Part shown: piece by piece, positions 9,029 to 17,942 of the stretch
Layout of the letters: each line of letters starts with the position of its first letter
Position numbering within the stretch: position 1 is the first letter of the stretch
NCBI RefSeq assembly: GCF_052180215.1
Contig: NZ_CP197471.1
Span: 3,382,001 to 3,446,000, forward strand
DNA: 64,000 nt
Source of the DNA: Pseudoneobacillus sp052180215
Lineage (GTDB): Bacteria; Bacillota; Bacilli; Bacillales; Cytobacillaceae
Direction: 5' to 3'
Position numbers and translations under genes: made by a program
Notes under the pieces: model-generated
What the model saw: only the letters and a program-made list of their open reading frames with translations
The model's database searches: none
What the model was told of the DNA's origin: nothing

Positions 9029-10188
9029 TATCCGATTCTATTTTTATATACTCCGAGGAATTACTAAATTACAAGTTTAGTAGTCAACATCCCTTTAATC
9101 AATTCAGACTAAAACTAACCCTAGATTTATTAAAAAAACTTAATGCTATTGAAGAACATATGATCATTCCTCCTAAAAAGGCAACGGAGGAGGAACTAGC
9201 ACTTATCCATGATCCAAGCTATATACAAGCTGTTAAACTAGCTGGTGATGGCCAGCTTTCAACTGATACCGCTGAAAACTATGGTTTAGGTACAGAGGAC
9301 ACCCCCATTTTCCCTAAAATGCATGATGCAAGCTCTTTTTTAGTTGGCGGAACATTAACAGCCGTTGATTATGTTATGAGTGGGAAAGTGAAACATGCGC
9401 TTAATCTTGGCGGAGGATTACATCATGGTTTTAGAGGGAAAGCCTCTGGCTTCTGTATATATAATGACAGTGCAGTAGCCATTAAGTATATCCAAGAAAA
9501 ATATAATGCTAGAGTCCTTTATGTAGATACCGATGCCCATCATGGTGACGGGGTTCAATGGGCTTTTTACGATGATCCAAATGTTTGTACCTTGTCGATA
9601 CATGAGACAGGTCGTTACCTATTTCCTGGTACCGGAAATATTACAGAAAGAGGTCAAGGGAAAGGATACGGCTATTCTTTTAATATTCCAGTAGATGCTT
9701 TCACAGAAGATGATTCTTGGTTATATGCATACGAAACTTCCTTACGTGAAATTGCATCGTATTTTAAACCTGATGTCATTGTTACACAGAATGGTGCAGA
9801 TTCACATTACTATGATCCATTGACACATTTATCTGCTTCTATGAAAATTTATCGAGAGATTCCGAAGCTTGCCCATGAAATAGCCCACACATATTGTGAT
9901 GGTAAGTGGATTGCGGTAGGAGGCGGAGGTTATGATATTTGGCGGGTTGTCCCTCGAGCATGGGCCCATATTTGGCTGGAAATGACGGAAAACTCAAATT
10001 GTTTTGGAAGCTTACCGAAAAGCTGGTTAGAGGAATGGCAAAAGTTATCACCAGTACCTTTACCTAAGAATTGGGAAGATGAAACGGACCTATATCCTCC
10101 TATCCCAAGAAAGGCAGAAATTACAGAAAAGAATTTCCAAACAGTAGAAAGAGCTCTATATCCTATACGTAATCAACCAAAAAGCTAA
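9025..10188 (+). CDS. acuC: acetoin utilization protein AcuC, class I histone-deacetylase-like enzyme
   Basis: Zn-dependent lysine deacetylase that reactivates acetylated AcsA. The 387-residue length matches the B. subtilis protein. The active site is clear: NLGGGLHHGFRGKASGFCIYN carries the His pair, and DTDAHHGDGVQW carries the zinc-binding Asp and His. Later come TQNGADSHYYDPL and GGGGYD. Start is the ATG at 9025, overlapping the acuB stop by 4 nt. An in-frame codon at 8998 lies inside acuB and was rejected. This is the last gene of acuABC and ends at a strong hairpin. Confidence 0.95.
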   Translation: MISDSIFIYSEELLNYKFSSQHPFNQFRLKLTLDLLKKLNAIEEHMIIPPKKATEEELALIHDPSYIQAVKLAGDGQLSTDTAENYGLGTEDTPIFPKMHDASSFLVGGTLTAVDYVMSGKVKHALNLGGGLHHGFRGKASGFCIYNDSAVAIKYIQEKYNARVLYVDTDAHHGDGVQWAFYDDPNVCTLSIHETGRYLFPGTGNITERGQGKGYGYSFNIPVDAFTEDDSWLYAYETSLREIASYFKPDVIVTQNGADSHYYDPLTHLSASMKIYREIPKLAHEIAHTYCDGKWIAVGGGGYDIWRVVPRAWAHIWLEMTENSNCFGSLPKSWLEEWQKLSPVPLPKNWEDETDLYPPIPRKAEITEKNFQTVERALYPIRNQPKS

Positions 10189-10223
10189 AAAGAGAGTTGT
10201 CACTTTTTTGACAGCTCTCTTTT
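10187..10223. terminator. bidirectional terminator between acuC and ccpA
   Basis: A long stem AAAAGAGAGTTGTCA/TGACAGCTCTCTTT around a T-rich loop, with A-rich and T-rich flanks. It ends both convergent units. Confidence 0.85.
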
Positions 10224-10241
10224 ACTGGATGTTTTACTTTT

Positions 10242-11240
10242 TTATCTTGTTGATTGGCGATGCTCAATCCGATGAGGCAGAACGACGATACTATCATCTA
10301 CCGTTTCTTTATTCATATACTTCGTTAAAAGTCTCATGGCTACAGCACCAATATCATATAAAGGCTGAACTACTGATGTTAACTGAGGTCGCACCATTAG
10401 AGCTAATCTTGTATTATCCGAACTGATGACTTCAAAATCTTTTGGTATTTCATAGCCCTTGTCTTCTGCACCATGAATGACACCTAATGCCATTTCATCT
10501 GTTCCAACAAAAATGGCCGTTGGCTTTTCATTGTTCTCCATTAGCTTCTCAAACGCTTCTATACCAGAATCGTAGGTATAGTCACCTTCTACTACAAAAT
10601 CCTCACGATAAGGAATTTCCGCTTGTTCTAAAGCACGTTTATACCCCATTAACTTTTTCTCACCATTAATTGGCTCGTGAAGAGGTCCAGTCACAAACGC
10701 AATCTGCTTATGACCTCTTTCCACAAATTCAATAACAGCATCATAGGTTCCTTGCTCGTAATCAATATTGACGGATGGAATTTTCCCGGATTCTTCGATA
10801 GAACCAGCTAAAACAATAGGAACAGGTGATTTTTCAAACTCATCTACATGTTCAGAGGTAATATTTCCGCCCATAAAAACAATTCCGTCTACTTGTTTAC
10901 CTAGCATTGTATTTAAAAGATGGAGTTCTTTGTCCTTATTTTGGTCTGAATTACTTAAAATAATATTATATTTGTACATCGTCGCAATATCTTCAATCCC
11001 ACGAGCTAATTCTGCAAAGAAAATACTTGATATATCTGGTATGATAACCCCAACAGTTGTTGTCTTTTTGCTAGCCAAACCTCTCGCAACAGCATTCGGT
11101 CTGTAACCTAAACGTTCAATCACGTCATTTACTTTTTTTCTTGTTGCAGGCTTTACATTTGGATTTCCGTTCACAACACGGGAAACGGTCGCCATGGAAA
11201 CGTTTGCTTCACGAGCAACATCGTATATCGTTACATTCAT
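10242..11240 (-). CDS. ccpA: catabolite control protein A
   Basis: LacI-family global regulator of carbon catabolite control in Firmicutes. It binds cre boxes with HPr-Ser-P. The helix-turn-helix (TIYDVAREANVSMATVSRVV) and hinge (RPNAVARGLASKK) at residues 3-60 are nearly identical to remembered CcpA. The periplasmic-binding-like core follows (GVIIPDISSIF, YNIILSNSDQN, DGIVFMGGN). Start is ATG 11240 (332 residues) with AGGGAG upstream; an in-frame TTG at 11258 is too close to the Shine-Dalgarno. In B. subtilis ccpA is followed by motPS. Here it is directly followed by the convergent acuC. Confidence 0.97.
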   Translation of the reverse strand: MNVTIYDVAREANVSMATVSRVVNGNPNVKPATRKKVNDVIERLGYRPNAVARGLASKKTTTVGVIIPDISSIFFAELARGIEDIATMYKYNIILSNSDQNKDKELHLLNTMLGKQVDGIVFMGGNITSEHVDEFEKSPVPIVLAGSIEESGKIPSVNIDYEQGTYDAVIEFVERGHKQIAFVTGPLHEPINGEKKLMGYKRALEQAEIPYREDFVVEGDYTYDSGIEAFEKLMENNEKPTAIFVGTDEMALGVIHGAEDKGYEIPKDFEVISSDNTRLALMVRPQLTSVVQPLYDIGAVAMRLLTKYMNKETVDDSIVVLPHRIEHRQSTR

Positions 11241-11424
11241 TTTTGACAACTCCCTCAAAAAACATTTCTATTTCTTATTTTATTGCAAGTTATGTCATAC
11301 TAATCATTTATTAAGTTTGTGATGTAGTAAACAATCTAAAAGTGTAATTTATCATATCATACGACATGTGCAGACAAGCCGCAATGAAAAGCATGAGAAA
11401 TTCATTAAATATTTAAAGTTAAAC

Positions 11425-11457
11425 AAATAAAAACCTCCTACCAAGCGGCAAGAGGTT
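11425..11457 (-). terminator. terminator of aroA
   Basis: Minus-strand ACCTC/GAGGT stem around a short internal loop, followed by TTTTTATTTG. It lies 13 nt after the aroA stop and separates it from ccpA. Confidence 0.65.
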
Positions 11458-11469
11458 CCACCATTTCAT

Positions 11470-12552
11470 TTAAACTCGTGCATAAGCAAAAGAATTTATT
11501 TCTTTCATGAATTGATCGAATTGCTCTAAATTCATTTGCTGAGCAGCATCGGATAATGCTACGGCTGGATCTGGATGTACTTCTGCCATCACTCCATCTG
11601 CACCAATGGCTAATGCTGCTTTAGCAGCTGGCAACAGGAGATCTCTACGTCCTGTTGAGTGTGTAACATCCACTAAAACAGGTAAATGTGTTTCTTGTTT
11701 TAAAATAGGTACAGCTGAAATATCTAATGTATTTCTTGTAGCTCTTTCGTAAGTACGGATTCCACGCTCACAAAGAATAATTTGTCCATTTCCTTGAGAC
11801 ATAATATACTCAGCAGCATTGATAAATTCTTCTATTGTAGCCGCTATACCGCGTTTTAATAAAACCGGTTTATTAACGGCACCTGCAGCTTTAAGCAGTT
11901 CGAAGTTTTGCATATTTCTTGCCCCGATTTGAATAACATCAATATATTCGCATGCGGTTTCGATGTCTGCAGGGTTTACAATTTCACTAATAACAGCCAT
12001 ATCGAACTCATCGGCTACTCTTTTTAAAATTTTTAGACCCTCTAATCCTAAACCTTGGAAATCATATGGAGATGTTCTTGGTTTGTATGCTCCACCTCGC
12101 AGTAGGCGTAACCCTTTTTCTCTAACGGCTTTTGCGACAGTAGCCGTTTGCTCATAGGATTCTACTGCACAAGGTCCAAAAACAAAATGAGGAACTCCGT
12201 TACCGATTAATTCACCTTTAACATTAACAATCGTATCCTCTGCTTTTTTCTTTCGTGATACCAGTAATGCCTTACTGTGATCATCTTTTTGTAAATCTAA
12301 TCCCGCTTTAAAAATTTCTTTAAATAAATGATCTATTGTCGAATTATCAAATGGTCCATCATTATTTTGTTTGATTAAATCCAACATTATTCTTTCACGA
12401 ACAGGATCGTATCGGTAGACGCCTTGAGACTCCTTTACACGTCCAATTTCCTGGACAAGCAATGCTCTCTCATTGATAAGCTTTAATAGCTCTAAATTTA
12501 ATTCATCTACTCTTCCACGAAGCTGGTCCAATTCAACTTCCTTGCTCATCAT
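11470..12552 (-). CDS. aroA: bifunctional chorismate mutase / 3-deoxy-7-phosphoheptulonate synthase
   Basis: First step of the shikimate pathway (PEP plus erythrose 4-phosphate to DAHP), with an N-terminal AroQ-type chorismate mutase that acts as the feedback sensor. Residues 1-90 are the mutase (LRGRVDELNLELLKLINERA, DPVRE). Residues about 100-355 are the DAHP synthase barrel (FVFGPCAVES, LRGGAYKPRTSPY, LLKRG, CERGIRTYE, DVTHSTGRR, GVMAEVHPDP). About 360 residues, as in B. subtilis. Tandem ATGs occur at 12552 and 12549; the first has the better spacing from AAAGGA. Upstream frame extension rejected. Confidence 0.96.
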   Translation of the reverse strand: MMSKEVELDQLRGRVDELNLELLKLINERALLVQEIGRVKESQGVYRYDPVRERIMLDLIKQNNDGPFDNSTIDHLFKEIFKAGLDLQKDDHSKALLVSRKKKAEDTIVNVKGELIGNGVPHFVFGPCAVESYEQTATVAKAVREKGLRLLRGGAYKPRTSPYDFQGLGLEGLKILKRVADEFDMAVISEIVNPADIETACEYIDVIQIGARNMQNFELLKAAGAVNKPVLLKRGIAATIEEFINAAEYIMSQGNGQIILCERGIRTYERATRNTLDISAVPILKQETHLPVLVDVTHSTGRRDLLLPAAKAALAIGADGVMAEVHPDPAVALSDAAQQMNLEQFDQFMKEINSFAYARV

Positions 12553-12806
12553 ACATCCCGTCCTTTCTCTTATTTTTGGCGACTTGATCATTAAAATGCA
12601 AAACGTCTAATCTTCTTTATCAAGCAAGAAAAATATGATACATTTTGTATAAAGATGACGAATTATACATACTGCTAACACTATTTTTTTTATTAGGATT
12701 TATTATAATAGATTAGCTTTCCTTTGTCACTCTTTTTTCTTTATTAATTAAACGCTTTTCAGTATTAAAGTAAAGTATGTTCATAAAATAAAGTGGGTGC
12801 ATCATT

Positions 12807-14957
12807 TTGCAGGATAATAAAAAGATATTTGCACTAGATATTGGGACTCGTTCTGTAGTTGGAATTATATTAGAAGAACAAAATGGTCAATTCCAGGTAT
12901 TAGACGTGCTTATTAAAGAGCATACAGAACGTGCAATGCTCGATGGCCAAATCCATGATGTATTGGCGGTATCAAAGGTAATTTCAGAGATTAAAGAACA
13001 GTTAGAAAAACGTCATGGTCTTTTGACAAAGGTTTGTGTCGCAGCAGCTGGTCGTGCTTTAAAAACAGAAAGAGCTAGCTATAGTATTAACATACAATCT
13101 AAGCCCATGATGCAAAAGCAAGATATTCTTCACTTAGAATTAAGTGCTGTCCAAGAAGCACAAGCGGCTGTTGCCAGCAAACAAGATAGCCATATTAATC
13201 ATCATTATTATTGTGTCGGATATTCCGTTCTTTATTACCGTCTTGATGGAGAAGAAATCGGGAATTTAATTGACCAAATAGGGGAAGAAGCGTCTGTTGA
13301 GATTATCTCGACCTTCCTACCAAAAGTGGTCGTTGAATCCCTTATTTCTGCTTTGCATCGCTCAGGACTTGAAATGCAAGCCTTGACGCTAGAGCCTATC
13401 GCAGCTATTAATGTGTTAGTTCCTCCATCGATGAGACGCTTGAATGTTGCTCTAGTTGACATTGGAGCTGGAACATCTGATATTGCGATAACGGACTTAG
13501 GAACTGTCATCGCTTACGGGATGGTGCCTATTGCAGGAGACGAGATAACCGAAGCAGTCAGTGATTCTTTTTTACTTGATTTTCCCCTAGCCGAAAGTGC
13601 AAAGAGAGAACTTTCTTTGAAGGACTCTATCCTGATTAAAGATATTTTAGGGTTTGAAACGGAGGTTACGAAGGAAGAAGTAATTAGTCAAATTTCACCT
13701 TCCATCGACCGATTAGCCGAAGCCATTTGTGATGAAATTTTTCGATTAAACAATCAAAAATCCCCAAAAGCTGTTATGCTCGTTGGTGGAGGAAGCCAGA
13801 CACCAGAACTCACAAAAAAGATTGCTGCTAAATTGCAGCTTCCTGAAAATCGGGTAGCTATTAGAGGAACAGATGCCATCTCCTCCTTATCGATTCCTGA
13901 TACCATAGATAAAGGTCCGGAATTAGTAACGCCTATCGGGATTGCTATTGCCGCTCACCAAGCACCAGTCCAATATAAAACGATTTATGTAAATGATCAG
14001 CCTGTACGATTATTTGAAGTAAAAAAGCTTACGGTTGGAGACTGCTTATTGGCTTCAGGAATAAAAATGAGTAAACTTTACGGTAAGCCCGGATTAGCTA
14101 AAATGATTCGCATGAATGGAACGATGATTACAATACCAGGGCAATATGGGAAAGCTCCTACATTGGAGCTTAATGGGACCCCTTGTTCCTTAGATGACGT
14201 CGTTCAGAATGGGGATGTTATCAAGGTAGAAAAAGGAACGGATGGTGAAATCACTAACGTTACGATCAAAGACTTAATAGACGATGTTCCTTTTAAGCAA
14301 GTAACCATAAACGGTGAGGTTTGTCCTATTCACGGTAAAATTTTATGTAATGGGAAAATCGTTTCAATCGATCAAGAAGTCGCAGATCGAGATATGATCG
14401 AATGGAAAATGCCAGAGACGATAGAAGAACTTATATATTCTTTAAAAAAAGAACATCTATTATTTCACCTTAGACCTATGCGTTTAAAGATAAATGGAAA
14501 AGAAACATCCTTTCCACAGTTTTCAGGAACCCTATATAAAAATGGGAATAAAACAAATCTAGAAAGTCAGTTCGATCATTTAGATGAAATTTTGATTGAC
14601 ACTGGTGAAATATTAACCATTCAAAAACTGGCCGAACTAAAACAATATCCGTTTGAATATCAAATTCCCGTCAAATTCAATGAAGAGCCTATTGTTTTAA
14701 AGAAAAGTTTAATACAGGTAAAACGAAATGGTGTCACCCTTACCGAACAGGATTTCTTAGAAGATGGAAATGAAATAACACTCGAACAGAAAACAATGGA
14801 ACCTTTTATTTTCCAGGACCTATTTCAATTTATTGATCTTGATGTCCCAGCAAACCATACTGGGCCATACCTCCTTTTAAAAAATGGAGAAGAAACAACC
14901 TTTTTTGATGAGCTTACACCAGGTGATGAATTAAAAATTGTCTGGCCACAGTTATAA
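12807..14957 (+). CDS. FtsA/PilM-like actin-fold protein with long C-terminal repeat region
   Basis: Residues 1-385 form an FtsA-type ATPase: FALDIGTRSVVGII (phosphate 1), an SHS2-like insert beginning after YYCVGYSVLYY, VALVDIGAGTSDIAI (phosphate 2) and VMLVGGGSQTPEL (adenosine). At 716 residues it is much longer than cell-division FtsA (about 420-440). The remaining 330 residues hold several units of the form NG-x(6-12)-D-x(3-6)-GD-x-I (about 451-475, 500-540, 559-605, 621-662, 685-716), resembling small ubiquitin/ThiS-like beta-grasp modules. The amphipathic membrane helix that ends FtsA is not seen. Start is a TTG at 12807 with GTGGGTG upstream; no closer ATG exists. The role is unknown, perhaps envelope or spore related. 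It is divergent from aroA. Confidence 0.75.
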   Translation: MQDNKKIFALDIGTRSVVGIILEEQNGQFQVLDVLIKEHTERAMLDGQIHDVLAVSKVISEIKEQLEKRHGLLTKVCVAAAGRALKTERASYSINIQSKPMMQKQDILHLELSAVQEAQAAVASKQDSHINHHYYCVGYSVLYYRLDGEEIGNLIDQIGEEASVEIISTFLPKVVVESLISALHRSGLEMQALTLEPIAAINVLVPPSMRRLNVALVDIGAGTSDIAITDLGTVIAYGMVPIAGDEITEAVSDSFLLDFPLAESAKRELSLKDSILIKDILGFETEVTKEEVISQISPSIDRLAEAICDEIFRLNNQKSPKAVMLVGGGSQTPELTKKIAAKLQLPENRVAIRGTDAISSLSIPDTIDKGPELVTPIGIAIAAHQAPVQYKTIYVNDQPVRLFEVKKLTVGDCLLASGIKMSKLYGKPGLAKMIRMNGTMITIPGQYGKAPTLELNGTPCSLDDVVQNGDVIKVEKGTDGEITNVTIKDLIDDVPFKQVTINGEVCPIHGKILCNGKIVSIDQEVADRDMIEWKMPETIEELIYSLKKEHLLFHLRPMRLKINGKETSFPQFSGTLYKNGNKTNLESQFDHLDEILIDTGEILTIQKLAELKQYPFEYQIPVKFNEEPIVLKKSLIQVKRNGVTLTEQDFLEDGNEITLEQKTMEPFIFQDLFQFIDLDVPANHTGPYLLLKNGEETTFFDELTPGDELKIVWPQL

Positions 14958-14973
14958 GAAAATTAGTAATAAT

Positions 14974-15025
14974 AAAAAGCTAGTGAACTTGATTCCAAAT
15001 AGAATCCTTTCACTAGCTTTTTTTT
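14974..15025 (+). terminator. terminator of the FtsA-like gene
   Basis: A 13-bp stem AAAAAGCTAGTGA/TCACTAGCTTTTT with a 23-nt loop and a continuing T-run. The MITE at 15027 begins right after the U-tract. Confidence 0.85.
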
Positions 15026-15026
15026 A

Positions 15027-15198
15027 GGCTCTTTTCTAAAACTTCGTCGCTTTTCCAATTAATATAAAAGCATTTCTCAGTGGAGAATGATAAAACTGGT
15101 ATTAAAATCAAGAAAAGAGCTGCTCACATGTTATGAAAAGATGTAAAAATCCGGCTTTTGGGATTTTTACTAAAATCACAATTTAAAAGAAAACAGCC
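15027..15198. mobile_element. MITE-like element, copy 1 (GGCTSTTTTC ends, 8-bp target duplication)
   Basis: This 172-bp non-coding segment begins GGCTCTTTTCT and ends AGAAAACAGCC, an inverted pair with one mismatch in the first ten bases. The flanking octamers are TTTTTTTA and TTTATTTA (7 of 8 identical), as expected for a target duplication. A second copy lies at 28685-28829 and shares both ends and the internal AAGAAAAGAGCT. GGCT-type ends with 8-bp AT-rich duplications recall ISL3-family elements. That link is inference. No ORF inside. Confidence 0.75.
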
Positions 15199-15206
15199 TT
15201 TATTTA

Positions 15207-15536
15207 TTAGGCATTTTCTTTTAATACGGTACTTAATGATGAATTTGTAATTTTCCAATGAGATGCATGCCAATTAACATCCTTCTTTTTAAACAGAATT
15301 GCTTGTGGGGATTCATGTTTAATATGATATTGTTCAGCAATATAACTGGAAAGCGGCCTTGCATCTTGGACTGTTAAGAAATAGCAATCTAATTCAGGAT
15401 GCTCTTGGGAGAACTTCTGGTATTCTTCAAAAGCTGCCTGACTAATAGGACAAGTTGTACTGTGTTTTAACACAAAAACTAATCCTTCATTATTTAGTGC
15501 CTCAGTTAATTGAGTTTCATTATTAATTTGTTTCAT
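15207..15536 (-). CDS. ytxJ: YtxJ, bacillithiol-system redox protein (monothiol bacilliredoxin-like)
   Basis: Thioredoxin-fold protein of 109 residues. The active-site loop is KHSTTCPISQAAF with a single Cys (residue about 30), typical of the YtxJ/DUF2847 family. The conserved block ARPLSSYIAEQYHIKHESPQ carries the cis-Pro. The family is linked to bacillithiol; reduction of S-bacillithiolated proteins is inferred. Last gene of ytxGHJ, 21 bp after ytxH. A hairpin at about 15184-15222 (GCCT/AGGC stem then TTTTCTTTT on the minus strand) overlaps its last codons and probably ends the operon. Confidence 0.9.
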   Translation of the reverse strand: MKQINNETQLTEALNNEGLVFVLKHSTTCPISQAAFEEYQKFSQEHPELDCYFLTVQDARPLSSYIAEQYHIKHESPQAILFKKKDVNWHASHWKITNSSLSTVLKENA

Positions 15537-15557
15537 GAATATTCCTCCTAATCAATC

Positions 15558-16007
15558 TTACCCTTTTATCTTTTGTTCCTCTTCTTCTAGTGCCTTAGCT
15601 GTGTCCTGCAGTTTTTTCTGAATTTCTTCCTCCATACTAGTATTGGTTTCTGGTTGACTTTTTAGTTCTTCTTTTCCTTCCACCATACTTACTTTATTTG
15701 TCGATATAACAGAGTTATTCAAATCTTTGGATAGATATGATGACTTTTCTTTTGCTAAAGCCACAAGGTTACTGCCTTTATTTTTAGCCATTTCACGAAC
15801 CTGTTCACCTTTATCCCTCCAAATGGAAGCTTGTTCATTTAAAGTTCCACGTAAATCCTTCCCTGACTTTGGGGCAAGAAATAAGGCTGCTGCTGCTCCA
15901 GCCAATCCCCCAATGATCGCACCAATCATAAAATCCTTTGCACTTGTAGTCTTAGTATCATGACTTCTTTCCGTAACACTATCAGAACGCTTCTCTTGAC
16001 TTCCCAT
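15558..16007 (-). CDS. ytxH: YtxH-family stress protein
   Basis: 149 residues. A polar N-terminus leads into a Gly/Ala-rich membrane segment at about 26-46 (FMIGAIIGGLAGAAAALFLA) followed by the PKSGKDLR motif that defines YtxH/gas-vesicle-like stress proteins. The rest is charged and helical, probably a cytoplasmic coiled coil. In B. subtilis it belongs to the sigma-B general stress regulon; its molecular role is unknown. Middle gene of the operon, with 21-bp spacers on both sides. Confidence 0.9.
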   Translation of the reverse strand: MGSQEKRSDSVTERSHDTKTTSAKDFMIGAIIGGLAGAAAALFLAPKSGKDLRGTLNEQASIWRDKGEQVREMAKNKGSNLVALAKEKSSYLSKDLNNSVISTNKVSMVEGKEELKSQPETNTSMEEEIQKKLQDTAKALEEEEQKIKG

Positions 16008-16028
16008 TTACATCTCCTCCTTAAGATT

Positions 16029-16508
16029 CTAGTGAGAGCGTAATCTTTGAAGTTCAATTTCTCTTTTATCTTCTTCAAATGTATGGGAATCCACTTTTTT
16101 CCCATTCTTTCTAGAATTCCACTTTTCCTTTAACTCTAAAAACACATTACTCCATTGAACCACTTGCGAGATTTTTTCTTTATTTTGTTCAATCTGTTTA
16201 TCAAAACTGCTGGCAACACTTTTTAAAGATTGATTGAATTTATTTACGGTAGTCCCTACATCTTTTACTGCCACAACAACTGAATTTAAATGATCAACCT
16301 TAGATTGTAAATCATCTGCAAGTGTATTTGTTTTATGAAGCAGCTCCGTCGTTTCTTTCGTCACTCCATCTAACTGTTTTTCAATTCCTGAAAGAGTTTT
16401 AGAGACGCCTTCTAATGTCCCTTGCAATGCATTTAATGTTTTAACTAAGAAAATGACTAATACCAAAAATGCGACTGCAATTAAAGCTACACTCCATGAA
16501 ATAATCAT
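16029..16508 (-). CDS. ytxG: YtxG, DUF948 membrane-anchored coiled-coil protein
   Basis: One N-terminal membrane helix (about residues 5-27, IISWSVALIAVAFLVLVIFL) is followed by a long coiled coil with hydrophobic heptads (TLEGVSKTLSGIEKQLDGV). This is the DUF948 pattern. I chose ATG 16508 (159 residues) because GGAGGT lies ten bases upstream; the GTG at 16520 overlaps that Shine-Dalgarno. First gene of ytxGHJ, with a sigma-B promoter just upstream. Function unknown beyond general stress association. Confidence 0.88.
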   Translation of the reverse strand: MIISWSVALIAVAFLVLVIFLVKTLNALQGTLEGVSKTLSGIEKQLDGVTKETTELLHKTNTLADDLQSKVDHLNSVVVAVKDVGTTVNKFNQSLKSVASSFDKQIEQNKEKISQVVQWSNVFLELKEKWNSRKNGKKVDSHTFEEDKREIELQRLRSH

Positions 16509-16539
16509 TAACTTGTCCACCTCCGTAGTTAGTAAATTT

Positions 16540-16564
16540 TTACCCGAATGATTTTTTCATAAAC
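16540..16564 (-). promoter_or_regulatory. sigma-B promoter of ytxGHJ
   Basis: Minus strand GTTTAT (plus 16559-16564), a 13-bp spacer, then GGGTAA (plus 16540-16545). The sigma-B consensus is GTTTAA-N(12-15)-GGGTAT. The start would lie about 25 nt before the ytxG ATG. The orthologous B. subtilis operon is sigma-B dependent, which supports the call. Confidence 0.8.
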
Positions 16565-16781
16565 ATAAGAGGAAACTTGCAAGCGGCTGGAGCGGAAATC
16601 AACCTTCTATATTCTTGGGAAAATATAAGCCAAGTGCAATCATTTTCCTACATGTATACTATTTCATAGTATATTTTAACAGTTAAGACAAAAAGAGTCA
16701 TTCTTTGTATTCAACAATTATGGACTTTTCGGGTAAAATAGAGTCGTACTTACATTAATACATACATTTGGAGGCTATAAA

Positions 16782-17897
16782 ATGAAAGATGTTCGGATAG
16801 AAAAACTAGCAAAGAACTTGATAAATTATTCAGTACGTCTTCAAAAAGGAGAAAAAGTTCTTATCGAGAACTTTGGGCTACAACGAGAACTCGTTACTGC
16901 ATTGGTTAAAGAAGCATATGCTGCCGGTGGATATCCTTTTGTGTTACTAAAAGATCACCAAGTAGATAGAGCACTTTTAATGGGAGCTCAAGACGAGCAA
17001 TACAATATGATGGCTGAATTTGAAGCGAATGTCATGAGTCAAATGGATGCCTATATTGGTCTCCGCTCCGGTGACAACATTAACGAACAGGCTGATGTAC
17101 CGGATGATAAAATGAAAATCCACGGGCGTACCATTGGAAAGAAAGTTCACAGTTCCATTCGCGTTCCTAAGACAAAATGGGTGGTCCTTCGCTATCCAAC
17201 TTCATCTATGGCTCAGTTAGCTAAAATGAGCACAGAAGGGTTTGAAGATTTCTATTTTAACGTATGTAATTTAGATTATGGAAAAATGGATAAGGCGATG
17301 GATCCTCTTGTGGAATTAATGAACCGTACAGACAAGGTACGTATAACAGGTCCTGGAACGGATTTGAGTTTCTCTATTAAAGATATTCCTGCCATTAAGT
17401 GTGCTGGGCAGCTCAATATTCCAGATGGTGAAGTGTATACAGCTCCAGTTCGTGATTCCGTAAACGGAGTGATTACGTATAATACCCCGTCTCCTTATCA
17501 AGGTTTTACCTTTGAAAATGTTAAACTTACCTTTAAGGATGGAAAAATTGTCGAAGCAACATCCAATGACACCGAACGAATTAACAAAATTTTTGATACA
17601 GATGAAGGGGCACGTTATATTGGGGAATTTGCAATCGGTGTAAATCCATTCATTTCTCAACCAATGCAGGATATTTTATTTGATGAAAAAATCGATGGCA
17701 GCTTCCACTTTACACCTGGCCAATGCTACGATGTAGCTCCAAATGGAAACAACTCCAATATCCACTGGGATATGGTTAATATTCAACGCCCAGATTATGG
17801 CGGTGGAGAGATTTATTTTGATGATGTGTTAATTCGTAAGGATGGCCGTTTTGTTATTCCCGAATTAGAAGGACTAAACCCAGAGAACCTTAAATAA
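16782..17897 (+). CDS. M29-family metallo-aminopeptidase
   Basis: Cytosolic aminopeptidase of the thermophilic/AmpS (M29) family with a two-metal centre. The 371-residue length fits the shorter members. Expected metal ligands are visible in conserved blocks: the Glu of IPDGEVYTAPV (about 220), the Glu of RYIGEFAIGVNPF (about 284), the His of GSFHFTPGQCYD and the His-Asp of NIHWDMV near the C-terminus. Start ATG 16782 follows TTTGGAGGCTATAAA. Stand-alone gene, convergent with murC across a shared terminator. Substrate range cannot be inferred. Confidence 0.92.
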   Translation: MKDVRIEKLAKNLINYSVRLQKGEKVLIENFGLQRELVTALVKEAYAAGGYPFVLLKDHQVDRALLMGAQDEQYNMMAEFEANVMSQMDAYIGLRSGDNINEQADVPDDKMKIHGRTIGKKVHSSIRVPKTKWVVLRYPTSSMAQLAKMSTEGFEDFYFNVCNLDYGKMDKAMDPLVELMNRTDKVRITGPGTDLSFSIKDIPAIKCAGQLNIPDGEVYTAPVRDSVNGVITYNTPSPYQGFTFENVKLTFKDGKIVEATSNDTERINKIFDTDEGARYIGEFAIGVNPFISQPMQDILFDEKIDGSFHFTPGQCYDVAPNGNNSNIHWDMVNIQRPDYGGGEIYFDDVLIRKDGRFVIPELEGLNPENLK

Positions 17898-17907
17898 GAT
17901 TATTATG

Positions 17908-17942
17908 AAAAAGAGTCTGACCAATTGGCCAGACTCTTTTTT
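17908..17942. terminator. bidirectional terminator between the M29 peptidase gene and murC
   Basis: A 12-bp stem AAAAAGAGTCTG/CAGACTCTTTTT with loop ACCAATTGGC. It slightly overlaps the murC stop. Confidence 0.85.
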
